Shown here one piece after another: positions 38,179-49,634 of a DNA stretch of 64,000 nt. The position numbers and the translations under genes were made by a program. This DNA comes from Streptomyces sp. NBC_01439 (GTDB taxonomy: Bacteria > Actinomycetota > Actinomycetes > Streptomycetales > Streptomycetaceae), in the NCBI RefSeq assembly GCF_036227605.1, contig NZ_CP109487.1, positions 8,977,001 to 9,041,000 on the forward strand, written 5' to 3'. The notes under the pieces were generated by a model that was not told where the DNA came from, made no database searches, and was given only the letters and a program-made list of their open reading frames with translations. Numbering within the stretch: position 1 is the stretch's first letter; every line of letters begins with the position of its first letter.

Positions 38179-40679
38179 CCCCGGGCACACGACGGCACGA
38201 CGACGCCCGCCCGCCGGGAACGGCCGCCGGAACGGCTGCGGGAACGGCCGCGGGAACGGTTCCGGGAACACCCGTGGGACCGTTCCCGGGAGGAGTCCCG
38301 GGAACAGCCGCCATGGAGCCGTCCCAAAACCCGGCCCCGCACCCTGCGCCGAGCCCCCTCGGACGCCTGGTCGCCACCGTCGAGCGGCTGCGCCGCGAGG
38401 TGCGGGCGGCGCACGCCGCCGCGGACGGCAGGGCCCTGATCGAGCTGGCCAAGGGCATCCTGATCGGACAGTTGAGCTGCACCCCCGCCGCGGCGGCACG
38501 CCAGCTCGACGAACTGTCCCGCGAGACCGGGCTGTCCGCGCTCGAACTCGCCGCCGACATCGTCAACCAGGCCTCCCGCGACCACGTCAGCGAGGTCGCC
38601 GCCGCGTTCACCCGGCGCACCGGCGTGCCGGAACCGGCCGAGGGGTCCACCACGGTCTCCGTACGGCTGCGCACGGCCGAGAGCGGGGTGCTGGCCGCCG
38701 CCGACGACACCCAGGCGGTGGCCGAGTCCCTCCTGACGAACGCCCTCGGGCCCCTGGGCGCCGTCGCCGTCGCCGTCTGGAGCGCGGCCCCCGACGGCTC
38801 CCTGGCCCTCGCGGGCCACGCCGGCTTCCCGCCCGGGGAAGCCGCGCGCTGGCGCCACGTCCCCCCGGGCGTCTCCACCGTCGCCCGACTCGCCCTGAAC
38901 GAGCGCCGACTGGTCACCCTCACCCGGCTCCAGCAGAACGGACCTCCCTCGATCGGACACCTCCAGCGGCCCGACGGCGGACGGATGGCCGTACCGGCCG
39001 GGACCGGCGGACGGATCCACGGCGTCCTCGAAATTTGCTGGCCGCAGCCCCTGGCGCCGCAACCCCCGCAGATCGAGCGCCAGGTCGAGGCCCTCGCCGA
39101 ACTCTGCGCCCGCACCATGGACGCCCCGCCCACCGGCGATCCCGGCACGCTCGACACGGTGCTCCCGGACGTTGCGGAGCTGATCGACCTCTCCGAGGGC
39201 CTGCACGACCCCGCCGTGGTCCTCACCCCGGTGCTCGACCACGAGGGACGGCTGACCGACTTCCGCATCCGCCACGCCAGCAGCCGGTTCGTCGATCCCG
39301 CCGGGCGGCCGCGCGGCGACGTGAACGGCGCGCTGCTGCTGGAGGCCTATCCGATGGCCGGGGGCGAGAGCGGGCTCTTCGACATCGTCGAGCGCGTGCA
39401 CGCGACGGGCGAACCCTTCCGCGCCGAACGCATGAGCCTGACCGCGCTCGTCGACCAGATCCCCCTCACCTCGGTCGCGGACATCAGCGTCAGCCGCCAC
39501 GGCGCCGCCGTCCTGCTGATCTGGCGCGTCGAGGACGAGACGGCACGACTGGCCGACCTCCTCCAGCACGCCCAGCGGCTCGGCCGGATCGGCGGCTTCG
39601 AGGAGAACCTCGTCACCGGCGCGATCACCTGGAACGCGGAGCTGTACGCGCTGCACGGACTGCCGGCCACCGCCCCGCCCGTGCGGCTGCGGGAACTGCC
39701 CGGCTACGCCCACCCCGACGACTCCGTCGCCCTGGACCGCTTCCTTCGGGCCGTGCTGCGCTACCGCCGCCCGTCCTCCGTCAACCTTCGCCTGCGCAGG
39801 CCGGACGGCATCACCCGGCACATCCGCGTCGTCGCCGAGCCCGTCCTGGACGCCGACCAACGGCTCCACGCCGTCCGCGGCGCCTACCAGGACATCTCCG
39901 CACAACACTGGACCGAGGTCGCCCTGGCCGCGACCCGGGACCAACTCGCCCACACCGAGGCCGAATCCGCCGAACGCAACCGCCTCGCCCTGCAGCTCCA
40001 GCACGCGATCATGCCCCCCACCCCGCCGGCCGTCGAAGCACCCGGTCTGCGCGTCGCCGTCCGCTACCGGCCGGCGGAGACCGAGTCCCTCGTCGGCGGC
40101 GACTGGTACGACACCGTGGTCCTTCCCTCCGGACTGGTCCTGCTCTCCGTGGGCGACGTCGCCGGACACGGCATCGAGGCGGCCACCGGCATGGTCGTCC
40201 TGCGCAACGCGCTGCGCGGCCTCGCCGTCACCGGAGCGGGCCCCGCCCAGCTGCTGTCCTGGCTCAACACGGTCACCCACCACCTCGCCAAACACGTGAC
40301 GGCCACCGCGGTCTGCGGGATCTTCGACCCCAGCACCAGGGTGCTGCGATGGGCACGAGCCGGGCACCTGCCTCCCGTACTCGTCCGCGGTGGCGAGGCC
40401 GAAGCCTTCCCGCTTATCGGGGGCCTGCTCCTCGGTGCGCTCCCCGAAGTGACGTACACCGAGCGGGAGGTGCGGCTCGAACCGGACGACACCCTGCTGA
40501 TGTACACGGACGGGCTGGTGGAGCGGCGGGACTCCTCGGTGCAGGACTCCCTCGGCCACCTCATGAACGCGGCGGCCGCCGGCGCCGGAGACCTGGACCG
40601 GAAGCTGGACCGCCTCCTCGCCGAGAGCCGGTCCGACACGGACGACGACACGTGCGTCATCGGAATCCAGGTCGGCTGA
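38175..40679 (+). CDS. ANTAR/GAF/PAS/SpoIIE serine phosphatase
   Basis: The 834-residue product has a Gly/Thr/Ala repeat tail (residues 14-45) and an ANTAR-like helical segment (about 85-140, ALIELAKGILIGQLSCTPAA). GAF-like (about 150-315) and PAS-like (about 340-590) regions follow. The SpoIIE/PP2C domain lies near 615-834, with metal aspartates in GGDWYDT, GDVAGHG, YTDGLVE and DDDTCVI. It would dephosphorylate STAS proteins. ATG 38175 overlaps the kinase stop codon, so kinase and phosphatase are made together; the STAS gene at 33588 is just upstream. Confidence 0.88.
38217..38264 (+). repeat. 12-bp tandem repeat inside phosphatase gene
   Basis: From 38217 the unit GGAACGGCCGCG is repeated with small changes, coding for (GTAA)n and then degenerating into G-T-V-P and G-P-F-P blocks. 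It is a low-complexity N-terminal tail. Confidence 0.75.
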
Positions 40680-40746
40680 CGGCACGGGCCGCGCACGGGC
40701 TGACGACGCCGGCCGCCGGGCCGTGGACGGGTGCTAGCGTGCGGAC

Positions 40747-41304
40747 ATGCGCGCTCCCCTCGGGTCCTTCGACAACGCGGTGCCGGCTCCGGACTGCCTC
40801 GCGGAACTCGCCCCGCCCGTCGCCGAAGCGGTCCGCCGCTGGGCCGGTGACGTGCCCGCCGACCAGATCGTCTACGTGGACACCGACCCCGCGATCGCCG
40901 ACACCAGTGCCTTCGTCGCCCACTACGGGCCGGAGCTCATCGACCGGTCGGCGAACTGCGTGGTCGTCGCCGCCAAGCGCGGGGGCGCGGTCACCCTCGC
41001 AGCCTGCCTCGTGCCCTCCGCCGGCCGGGTCGACGTCAACGGCGCCGTCCGGCGCCACCTGGGCGCGCGCAAAGTGTCGTTCGCGCCGATGGAGACGGCC
41101 GTGGAGCTGACGGCCATGGAGTACGGGGGCATCACCCCGCTCGGCCTGCCGGAGGGCTGGCCGCTCCTGGTGGACGCGGCGGTCGCCGACATGCCGTACG
41201 TACTCGTCGGCAGCGGACGTCGGCGAGGCAAGTTGATCGCACCCGGGAAGCTGTTCGCGCAGATCCCGGGGGCCGATCTGATCGAGGGCCTCGCGCTCCT
41301 GTGA
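40747..41304 (+). CDS. YbaK/EbsC-family aminoacyl-tRNA deacylase-like protein
   Basis: The 185-residue product matches the YbaK/ProX editing fold: ANCVVVAAKRGGAVTLAACL, METAVELTAMEYGGITPLGL and YVLVGSGRRRGKLIAPGKL. These proteins hydrolyse mischarged aminoacyl-tRNA in trans. The region from residue 60 is the catalytic domain; the N-terminal 55 residues are an actinobacterial extension. It stands alone between the phosphatase and the dioxygenase. The specific tRNA substrate is not predictable. Confidence 0.85.
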   Translation: MRAPLGSFDNAVPAPDCLAELAPPVAEAVRRWAGDVPADQIVYVDTDPAIADTSAFVAHYGPELIDRSANCVVVAAKRGGAVTLAACLVPSAGRVDVNGAVRRHLGARKVSFAPMETAVELTAMEYGGITPLGLPEGWPLLVDAAVADMPYVLVGSGRRRGKLIAPGKLFAQIPGADLIEGLALL

Positions 41305-41307
41305 CGC

Positions 41308-42015
41308 TCAGGCGATCCCCACGGTGTACGCGGCGCGGTAGCCGTCTCCGTCGGGGACGAGGGCCAGTGTCATCGCGGACCCCGAGGCGCGGTAGCGGCT
41401 GTCGCGGGCATTGGGGTGCTTGGGCGCGCGGCGCTGCGCGTACGGCGGGCGCGCGTACACCCGGACCAGGAGGTCCTCGGGGAAGAAGAACTGCGAGGTC
41501 GTCTCGGTGCGGCGGTCGGGACGCACCTTGAAGTGGATGTGCGGAGCCAGCCCCGCGTACCAGCCGGGCACGATCGTGCGGAACGTACTGCGGCCGGCTC
41601 CGTCCGTGACCTGCGTACCCCGTAGGAAGGTGGCTCCGCCGGTGGAGTAGGCGCCCGAGGCGTCGGCGTGCCAGATGTCGACCGCGGCGTCGGTGACCGG
41701 CCGACAGCCCGCCGAGGCCCGTACGACGGTCAGGTCCAGCCGGAACGGCACGCCGCCACGGCCCTCCGTGATGTCGGAGCGGACCCGGTCCAGGTCCAGG
41801 TAGTAGGGGCCGGCGCCGGCCTCCACGGCGAGCACGCAGGGCGGCGTACTGCCACCGGGCGACGGCTCGGGGGACGGTGACGCGGAGGGCTGTCCTGCCG
41901 CTCCCCGCGTCCCGGTCGGGCCGGAGCAGGCCGCCGCAAGGGCCGCGACCCCGGCCGATCCGGCGGCCAGCAGGAGGCCCCGGCGGCTGGTCGGGGAACT
42001 GCCGTTCTCGGTCAT
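41308..42015 (-). CDS. Tat-exported intradiol dioxygenase-like lipoprotein
   Basis: The 235-residue product begins with a twin-arginine signal (TSRRGLLLAAGSAGVAALAA) followed by Cys30, a likely lipid anchor. The Ser/Pro linker leads into a protocatechuate-dioxygenase-type fold. The iron ligands expected for the family are present: Tyr in DASGAYST, Tyr in GWYAGL and the two His in PHIHFKV. The enzyme family cleaves catechol rings using Fe(III); an extracytoplasmic lipoprotein form is a known actinobacterial subgroup. The ATG at 42015 follows GAGAGG. It is convergent with the YbaK gene, with 3 bp between stops. Confidence 0.85.
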   Translation of the reverse strand: MTENGSSPTSRRGLLLAAGSAGVAALAAACSGPTGTRGAAGQPSASPSPEPSPGGSTPPCVLAVEAGAGPYYLDLDRVRSDITEGRGGVPFRLDLTVVRASAGCRPVTDAAVDIWHADASGAYSTGGATFLRGTQVTDGAGRSTFRTIVPGWYAGLAPHIHFKVRPDRRTETTSQFFFPEDLLVRVYARPPYAQRRAPKHPNARDSRYRASGSAMTLALVPDGDGYRAAYTVGIA

Positions 42016-42243
42016 GCGAACCTCTCCCGCGCGCTGCGCGACCGACGCACGGGCGCACGGGCGCACGACGGCCACCGATCGCGCCCACCGTGCCGGACCG
42101 AAGGCGTCCCGGCCACCACCGACACGCCCGGCCGGGCAGACCGCACCGCCGTGGGGGATCGGAGCGCGAACGAGGACGAGAACCGGCCTCGTTCGCGCCT
42201 ACGGTGGTGCCGTCACCAGGAGCGACAGGAGAGGAAGGGACCG

Positions 42244-42768
42244 ATGGACCACTTCGCCCCCGAGGGGTACACCAGCGTCGCGCCGTGGGTCGTCACCGAC
42301 GACACGGGCGCGCTGCTCGACTTCATCGCCGCGGCGTTCGACGGCGAGGAGATCGCCCGGGTCGCGGTCGCAGACGGCAGCATCGGTCACGGAGAGATCC
42401 GGGTCGGCGACACGGTCGTGCTGGCCTTCGACCGGCGGCCCGACTGGCCGGTGACGCCCTCCATGCTGCGGATCTACGTGCGCGACGCGGACGCCGCCAT
42501 GGCCGCAGCCGTCGCCCACGGAGCGCGCGTGGTCACCGAGGCCTCCGACAGCGCGTGGGGGGACCGAGGGGGCCGGGTGAGGGACCCGTTCGGCAACATC
42601 TGGTGGGTGATGAGCCGGGTCGAGGAGGTCGCGCCGGACGAGGCCTGGCGGCGCATGTCCGAGCCGAAGTACGCCGCATCCATGCGCACGGCCCAACAGA
42701 CCCTGGACGCCGAACTCAGCGGCCGAGCCTCCGGCGTGGCCAGCACCCCGCAGCGGCCGACCAGCTAG
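42244..42768 (+). CDS. VOC/PhnB-like glyoxalase-fold protein
   Basis: The 174-residue product has a single VOC domain typical of the PhnB-like group: TSVAPWVVTDDTGALLDFIA, GEIRVGDTVVLAFDRR and RVRDPFGNIWWVMSRVE. The charged helical C-terminus (DEAWRRMSEPKYAASMR) occurs in a Streptomyces subgroup. Metal ligands cannot be assigned confidently. The ATG at 42244 has GGAGAGGAAGG upstream. It is divergent from the dioxygenase gene. Confidence 0.83.
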   Translation: MDHFAPEGYTSVAPWVVTDDTGALLDFIAAAFDGEEIARVAVADGSIGHGEIRVGDTVVLAFDRRPDWPVTPSMLRIYVRDADAAMAAAVAHGARVVTEASDSAWGDRGGRVRDPFGNIWWVMSRVEEVAPDEAWRRMSEPKYAASMRTAQQTLDAELSGRASGVASTPQRPTS

Positions 42769-42869
42769 GCCGTCTCTTCCGGATCTTGTCGGCCTAGCCC
42801 GCACCCGGGCCGGCCGGTCAAGGCTGTTCGGCCGCGGGGACCGGCGGCGGGAGACCGTCCAGCACGCAC

Positions 42870-43853
42870 TCAAGTCCCCGGCCGGGCAGCGGCGTCGCCC
42901 CGGGCACGGGGCTCGGCGGCTCGGGACCGGGGGCGGACGAGCGTCCGCAGCATCGTCGCGCCCGCCACCACCGCACACGCGTGCAGCGTCACTGCGACGG
43001 CGAGGTTCTCGGGCGGGCGCGCGCCGACCGGTTCGGCCCACGCCAGGTACAGGGTGATGGGCACCTTCCATCCGCTCCATGCGAACAGCGAACCCGACCC
43101 GACCCAGCCGAACACCAGGGGCAGCCAGCGCGGCAAGCGGGCGGGTCGTGCCCGGGCGATCATCCCGACGGCGGCCGAGGCGGCCAGTGCCCAGAACCCG
43201 GAGACCGCCCCCAGCACGTACCAGTCGGCGTTCCGTTCGACCGGGTGCGCGAGGCCCGCCGTGCCGCCGGCCGCCCAGTACAGCCAGAGCAGCCCGACCA
43301 CCGCACCGACGACGGCAGCCCGGGGCAGGGCCGTGCGCGGACCCTCGCCGACCCGCCCGGTGAACGCGTCCGGCCAGCGGCGCCGCAGGTACGCCGGGAC
43401 CGCGAGGGTCAGCCCCAGCCCCATCCCCACGAAGCCGAACTGGACCAGTACGCCCTCCCAGACCGGCATGGCCGGATCGGCCGGATCGCCAGGACTCCCG
43501 CCTCCGCCGCCCGGTGCGTCGCCGCCCGTGTCCAGGAGCGCACCGAGCACGCCGAACGGGAGGATCGAGACGAGGAACCCCGACCCCACCCACGCGCAGA
43601 ACGCGACCAGCGCCCCCGGTATCCGCATGCCCCACGGTCGTACCAGCGCGAGCGCCAGGGCGATTCCGATCGCGGCCATACCGATCGTGACGGTGTTGAG
43701 CACCACCCACTCCGCCTTGCCGAACCCGCTGCCGACCGGCAGCAGCCCCATGAGCGACCCCACCACCCAGGACACCTTGATCAGCAGGTACGGCAGCAGC
43801 GCCAGTGCCGCCCCGTACGCGGCTCGCCGCCCGACCCGGTCCCACCGTTCCAC
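42870..43853 (-). CDS. Multi-pass membrane protein, unknown function
   Basis: This 327-residue protein has about eight hydrophobic helices (near residues 12-40, 50-75, 82-108, 138-165, 185-210, 225-245, 250-270 and 280-302). A Gly/Asp-rich loop lies near 112-130. I do not recognise a family. The GTG at 43853 is preferred because AGGAG lies 7 bases upstream; an ATG at 43913 in frame gives 20 more residues but lacks a site. The gene is divergent from the protease across a long intergenic region. Confidence 0.7.
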   Translation of the reverse strand: MERWDRVGRRAAYGAALALLPYLLIKVSWVVGSLMGLLPVGSGFGKAEWVVLNTVTIGMAAIGIALALALVRPWGMRIPGALVAFCAWVGSGFLVSILPFGVLGALLDTGGDAPGGGGGSPGDPADPAMPVWEGVLVQFGFVGMGLGLTLAVPAYLRRRWPDAFTGRVGEGPRTALPRAAVVGAVVGLLWLYWAAGGTAGLAHPVERNADWYVLGAVSGFWALAASAAVGMIARARPARLPRWLPLVFGWVGSGSLFAWSGWKVPITLYLAWAEPVGARPPENLAVAVTLHACAVVAGATMLRTLVRPRSRAAEPRARGDAAARPGT

Positions 43854-44642
43854 CCGAACTCTCCTTCCACCAGCTGGAGTCCCATCCTCGAAGGCGGCTC
43901 CGGGCCGCCGCATCGGCCGCCCGTCGCACCCGCCTCCCCCGTCCGGGGGAGGCGGGGGGATACCACGGGACCACCGGGCCGGACCGGGCGATGAGCGCGG
44001 GCACGAAAATTTCACAACTCGCCGCAGACCGTCCGCGGTAGGCGGCCGGGCGCATTCCCGCGGGGTCGCCGCCGCCCGTCGGGTCCGGCTCCGGAGCCCG
44101 GCCGCAGGGGCGGGTCCGGGAGCGGCGGGCCCCCGGCCGTCGCTCGGCGGCCTCGGCACGAGGAGTTCCCGATTGGCGTGAACCCGCCCGGTCTGCGGCG
44201 CGGCCGAGGCGGGCCCCTCCTCCAGGGCCGCCGAGAACGTCCCAGGCCGCGGCGGCCGGCCCCGTGCTGCGGCAGCGAGTCCGCCCCCGCGGCCGGTCCG
44301 GGCCCCGCGGCCGGGTCCGGCGGGAAATCGCAGTCCTGGGCGGAGCCGTGTACCGGGCGGGACCCGGGCGCCGTCCTCGGGCCGGTGTGCAGGCCCGGCT
44401 CGAGGACGGCCCGACCGGGCCGTGCCTACGTCATGTGCGGAGCACCTTTGCTCAATCATGACCGGCGCATGGCGGGGATGTTACGCGTCCGTGGGCCCCC
44501 TTGTGGGTGCGACAGGGCTGGGTCAACCTTTCGTAGGCGACAGCCAATCGGGCTTCGCATTGTCATGGCCATGCCTGAATCCATGACTCCGTCAGGTCGC
44601 TGCTCCACCCCGCAGCGTCCACCCAGAGGAGGACCCCCCCAC
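43854..44642. other. Long intergenic region upstream of the subtilase
   Basis: About 790 bp without a gene I can support. Open frames cross it on both strands, but they lack protein-like composition and starts with ribosome sites. It should contain the protease promoter and leader; the less GC-rich part near 44500-44600 is the likeliest place. No riboswitch was recognised. Confidence 0.55.
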
Positions 44643-46214
44643 ATGTCCGTGATGCGTCACACCCGCCGGAGGCTCGCCGGCATCAGCGCGACCGCAGTCG
44701 CCGCCCTCGCACTCGGTGCGGCCGCTGCTTTACCCGCCTCGGCGGCCGACCACGGCGCGCAGGGAGTGATCGAGAACGCCGGTGCCGCCGGAACCGTCTC
44801 CGGCAGCTACATCGTGACCTTGAAGGACTCCGCAGCACGCTCCACCGCCGACAGCGGCAAGGCCGTCGCGAAGCGGTACGGCGCGAAGATCGACAAGACC
44901 TACAGCGCCGCCCTCAACGGCTACTCCGTCGAGGTCTCCGAGGTCCAGGCGAAGAAGCTCGCCGCCGACCCGGCGGTCAAGTCCGTCGTGCAGAACCGCG
45001 TCTTCACCGTCGACGCGACCCAGCCCAACCCGCCGTCGTGGGGCCTGGACCGCATCGACCAGCGCGCGCTCCCGCTCAACCAGAGCTACACCTACCCGGA
45101 CAAGGCCGGCGAGGGCGTCACCGCCTACATCATCGACACCGGTGTCCGCATCACGCACCAGGACTTCGGCAGCCGCGCCTCCTACGGCTACGACGCCATC
45201 GACAACGACAACACCGCCCAGGACGGCCACGGCCACGGCACGCACGTCGCCGGAACCGTCGCGGGCGGCGCGTACGGCGTGGCCAAGAAGGCCAAGATCG
45301 TCGGCGTCCGCGTGCTCGACAACAACGGCAGCGGCACGACGGCCCAGGTCGTCGCGGGCATCGACTGGGTGACCCGCAATGCCGTCAAGCCGGCCGTGGC
45401 CAACATGTCGCTCGGCGGCGGAGCGGACTCCGCGCTCGACACGGCCGTGCGCAACTCCATCGCCTCCGGCATCACCTACGGCGTCGCCGCGGGCAACGAG
45501 TCCACCAACGCCTCGACGAAGTCCCCGGCGCGCGTGGCCGAGGCCATCACGGTCGGCGCAACCACCAACACCGACGCCAAGGCCAGCTACTCCAACTACG
45601 GCACCGTCCTCGACATCTTCGCGCCGGGCTCCTCCATCACCTCCTCGTGGGGCACCGGGGACTCGGCCACCAACACCATCTCCGGAACCTCGATGGCTAC
45701 CCCGCACGTGGTCGGCGCGGCAGCGCTGTACCTGGCGCAGAACCCGGCCAGCACGCCCGCCCAGGTCCGCGACGGCCTGGTGGCCGCAGCTACCCCCAAC
45801 GTGGTGACCAGCCCCGGCACGGGCTCCCCGAACCTGCTGCTCAACGTGGGTGAAGGCGGCACCGTCCCGCCCGGCAAGCGGTTCGAGAACACCGCCGACT
45901 ACGCGATCAACGACAACGCCACCGTCGAGTCCCCCGTCACCGTGGCCGGGGTCGAGGGCAACGCCCCGGCGTCACTGGCCGTCGCGGTCGACATCAAGCA
46001 CACCTACATCGGTGACCTCAAGGTGGACCTGGTCGCGCCCGACGGCACCGTCTACACCCTGCACAACCGTACCGGCGGCAGCGCGGACAACATCATCAAG
46101 ACCTTCACGGTCAACGCCTCCGCGGAGGTGGCGGGCGGGGTGTGGAAGCTCCGCGTGAACGACAACGCGAACGTCGACACCGGCAAGATCGACTCGTGGG
46201 CGCTCCAGTTCTGA
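44643..46214 (+). CDS. Secreted S8 subtilisin-like serine protease with P-domain
   Basis: The 523-residue product has a signal peptide (residues 1-32, [20 protein letters not shown]). An I9 propeptide (about 48-120, [13 protein letters not shown]) follows. The S8 catalytic domain has Asp in YIIDTG (about 162), His in GHGTHVAG (about 200) and Ser in SGTSMATPH (about 350). A C-terminal P/proprotein-convertase domain covers residues 420-523 ([18 protein letters not shown]). It is an extracellular protease matured by propeptide removal. The ATG at 44643 follows GAGGAGG. A strong terminator follows the gene. Confidence 0.95.
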   Translation: MSVMRHTRRRLAGISATAVAALALGAAAALPASAADHGAQGVIENAGAAGTVSGSYIVTLKDSAARSTADSGKAVAKRYGAKIDKTYSAALNGYSVEVSEVQAKKLAADPAVKSVVQNRVFTVDATQPNPPSWGLDRIDQRALPLNQSYTYPDKAGEGVTAYIIDTGVRITHQDFGSRASYGYDAIDNDNTAQDGHGHGTHVAGTVAGGAYGVAKKAKIVGVRVLDNNGSGTTAQVVAGIDWVTRNAVKPAVANMSLGGGADSALDTAVRNSIASGITYGVAAGNESTNASTKSPARVAEAITVGATTNTDAKASYSNYGTVLDIFAPGSSITSSWGTGDSATNTISGTSMATPHVVGAAALYLAQNPASTPAQVRDGLVAAATPNVVTSPGTGSPNLLLNVGEGGTVPPGKRFENTADYAINDNATVESPVTVAGVEGNAPASLAVAVDIKHTYIGDLKVDLVAPDGTVYTLHNRTGGSADNIIKTFTVNASAEVAGGVWKLRVNDNANVDTGKIDSWALQF

Positions 46215-46255
46215 GACCGGGGAACGGCGCGTGACTTCTGAGCCGCGATGAACGG

Positions 46256-46286
46256 GCGGGGGCGACCACAGGGCGGTCGCCCCCGC
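46256..46286 (+). terminator. Terminator after the subtilase gene
   Basis: GCGGGGGCGACC (46256-46267) pairs perfectly with GGTCGCCCCCGC (46275-46286); loop 7 nt. It is about 40 bp after the stop codon. Confidence 0.85.
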
Positions 46287-46331
46287 TGCGTTGCGTCTCC
46301 GCCGCGTTTCGTCCGTGCGGCAAAAAGAAAA

Positions 46332-46357
46332 GGCAAGGAGGTTGAGCACTCCTTGCC
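46332..46357. promoter_or_regulatory. 9-bp inverted repeat overlapping a putative rox -35
   Basis: GGCAAGGAG (46332-46340) and CTCCTTGCC (46349-46357) are perfect arms with an 8-nt centre. The centre holds TTGAGC (46342-46347), a possible -35 box 17 bp from AGATAT (46365-46370). Confidence 0.5.
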
Positions 46358-46380
46358 ACTCTCAAGATATAGCGCACCGG

Positions 46381-46399
46381 GGGCCTTGCGGCAAGACCC
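46381..46399 (+). promoter_or_regulatory. Rifamycin-associated element (RAE)
   Basis: The 19-mer GGGCCTTGCGGCAAGACCC is an inverted repeat around CTTGCGGCAAG. It agrees, as I recall it, with the RAE described upstream of rifamycin-inactivating genes of actinomycetes. It lies about 145 bp before rox and just downstream of a putative -10. Confidence 0.8.
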
Positions 46400-46458
46400 T
46401 GGTCATGGAGCAGAATCTCCGATCGACGCCAGAACCTGCCGAGATCAGGGATTCGTGA

Positions 46459-47970
<1,512 letters not shown>

Positions 47971-47985
47971 GTTCTGATGCGGACT

Positions 47986-48018
47986 GGTCATTTTCGGCCA
48001 TGCGTGCCGAGAATGACC
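47986..48018 (+). terminator. Terminator after rox
   Basis: GGTCATTTTCGGC (47986-47998) pairs with GCCGAGAATGACC (48006-48018) with one wobble; loop 7 nt. It ends rox transcription about 15 bp after the stop. Confidence 0.75.
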
Positions 48019-48073
48019 GTCCGAGATCGACCGTCCCGACATCCGGGCGTCCAGACACCCCGTGGAGAAGTGC

Positions 48074-48439
48074 ATGGCAGTGAACCAGAGGCAGCGCCCG
48101 GTCCGGCAGCTGCCCGTCGGCTGGGCCCTCACCCTCTCCCTCGACGTCCTGGCCACTGTCCTGGCATCCCTCGTACTGTGCGGTCTCGGCCTCCTGCTGC
48201 CCGGGATCGAGGAGGACTACGGTCCCGCCACCGGGCTCACCTCGCCCACGGCTCTCGCCTTCTTCGCGGCCGCCCTCGGGCTGATGGCGTCCCTGGCCGC
48301 GACGGCGACACTGCTGTCACGGGCCAGGGCCGAACGGGCCCGACTCCTCCCGCTGTGGCTCTCGGCCGGCCGCCTCGCACTGCTGCTGCTCGCCGCGGCG
48401 ACCTTCTTCGGGTACGGCATCCTCGTGATCGAGCCGTGA
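48074..48439 (+). CDS. Small membrane protein, unknown
   Basis: The 121-residue product has three hydrophobic helices, residues about 20-42, 60-82 and 92-117, with an acidic loop GIEEDYGP after the first. The ATG at 48074 has GGAGAAG 5 bases upstream; a GTG at 48062 is in frame. Following the rox terminator, it probably has its own promoter. I do not recognise a family. Confidence 0.7.
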   Translation: MAVNQRQRPVRQLPVGWALTLSLDVLATVLASLVLCGLGLLLPGIEEDYGPATGLTSPTALAFFAAALGLMASLAATATLLSRARAERARLLPLWLSAGRLALLLLAAATFFGYGILVIEP

Positions 48440-48564
48440 GGCAGGGAGGGAGCTGATCCGTCCGACACCGCCGACCTGCGAGAACGTAGAACGATGCGCG
48501 CTGCTGCTTGCACGATCCTCGCGCTCGCGGGATGTACGAGTGCACAGGGTGCTGCAATGGAGGC

Positions 48565-49479
48565 ATGTGCCTGGAAGAGCTCCGCACCCTGCTGGCGCGG
48601 CACGCCCGCCCCGACTGGACCACTGCCGTCGACGGCGTCCTGATCTCGAAGGTCGACCAGCCGGATCCGCCCGCGCCCTCCATGTCGGGCACCGTCCTGG
48701 CCGTCATCGCCCAGGGCGCCAAACGCATCGCGCTGGGCGAACGGGTCTACGAGTACGGGGCCGGGCAGTACCTGGTGGCATCCGTCGACCTGCCCGTCAC
48801 CGGGCAGTTCACCCGGGCCGCCCCCGACCGGCCGGCCCTCGGCTTCGGCCTCGTGCTCGAACCGTCCGCCGTCGCCGAACTACTGCTGCAGGCCGGTCCC
48901 GGGGACACCCCCCGCACCACCTCGGGCGCCGCGCCGTCGGGCATGGCCGTCAGCGACGCCCCGCCGGCCCTGCTCGACGCGGTGGTCCGGTTGCTGCGCC
49001 TGCTCGACGAGCCCCGCGACCGGGCCGTGCTGGCCCCGCTGGTCAAGCGGGAGATCCTCTGGCGTGTGATCACCGGCGAGCAGGGGGCGGCCGTGCGCCA
49101 GCTCGGCCTGGCCGACAGCGGCCTCAGCCACGTGTCCCGGGCCGTGCGCTGGATCCGCGAGCACTACGCCGAGCCCTTCCGGGTCGAGGACGTGGCGCGC
49201 CTGTCCGGCATGAGCGTCTCCGCGTTCTACCGCCACTTCCAGGCGGTGACCGCGATGAGTCCCATCCAGTTCCAGAAGCAGATCCGGCTCCAGGAGGCCC
49301 GGTTGTTGCTCGCCACGCACCCGGGTGACGTCACGGGGGTCGGCCACCGCGTCGGCTACGACAACCCGTCGCAGTTCAGCCGCGAGTACCGCCGGCAGTT
49401 CGGCGCACCCCCGAGCCGGGACGCGGCCCGTCTGCGGGACACCGTACGGGCCCCGGCCCCGATCGGGGCCTTGCCCTGA
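48565..49479 (+). CDS. AraC-family transcriptional regulator
   Basis: The 304-residue product has an AraC_N-type sensory domain (residues 1-165: ISKVDQPDPPAPSMSGTVLA, QYLVASVDLPVTGQFTRA). Two helix-turn-helix motifs follow (about 195-300): VEDVARLSGMSVSAFYRHFQ and VTGVGHRVGYDNPSQFSREY. The ATG at 48565 is tentative: GGAGG is only one base upstream, and an in-frame ATG at 48532 (11 residues longer) is an alternative. The SDR gene 155 bp downstream is the likely target, as AraC_N regulators often control adjacent reductases. Confidence 0.88.
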   Translation: MCLEELRTLLARHARPDWTTAVDGVLISKVDQPDPPAPSMSGTVLAVIAQGAKRIALGERVYEYGAGQYLVASVDLPVTGQFTRAAPDRPALGFGLVLEPSAVAELLLQAGPGDTPRTTSGAAPSGMAVSDAPPALLDAVVRLLRLLDEPRDRAVLAPLVKREILWRVITGEQGAAVRQLGLADSGLSHVSRAVRWIREHYAEPFRVEDVARLSGMSVSAFYRHFQAVTAMSPIQFQKQIRLQEARLLLATHPGDVTGVGHRVGYDNPSQFSREYRRQFGAPPSRDAARLRDTVRAPAPIGALP

Positions 49480-49634
49480 TAGAGGCCGTGATCGGGGAGG
49501 ATCGTGCAAGGGGAGGCGAGGATACGTCTACTGTTCGCGCAGGTCAGAGCGATTCAATGGGATCAGAAGTTCTTCCGGGGAGCAGGAAAATGCCTGTCTG
49601 TCCACGAATCTCGACCCATCCCGAGGGGCACACC

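Noticed and set aside
44178..44642. Upstream extension of the subtilase frame
   Set aside because: The extension is Pro/Arg-rich without a signal peptide at its start; the ATG at 44643 has a strong ribosome site and begins the signal peptide.
43854..44642. Riboswitch upstream of the secreted protease
   Set aside because: I looked for the conserved blocks of c-di-AMP and other known classes and could not fit them.
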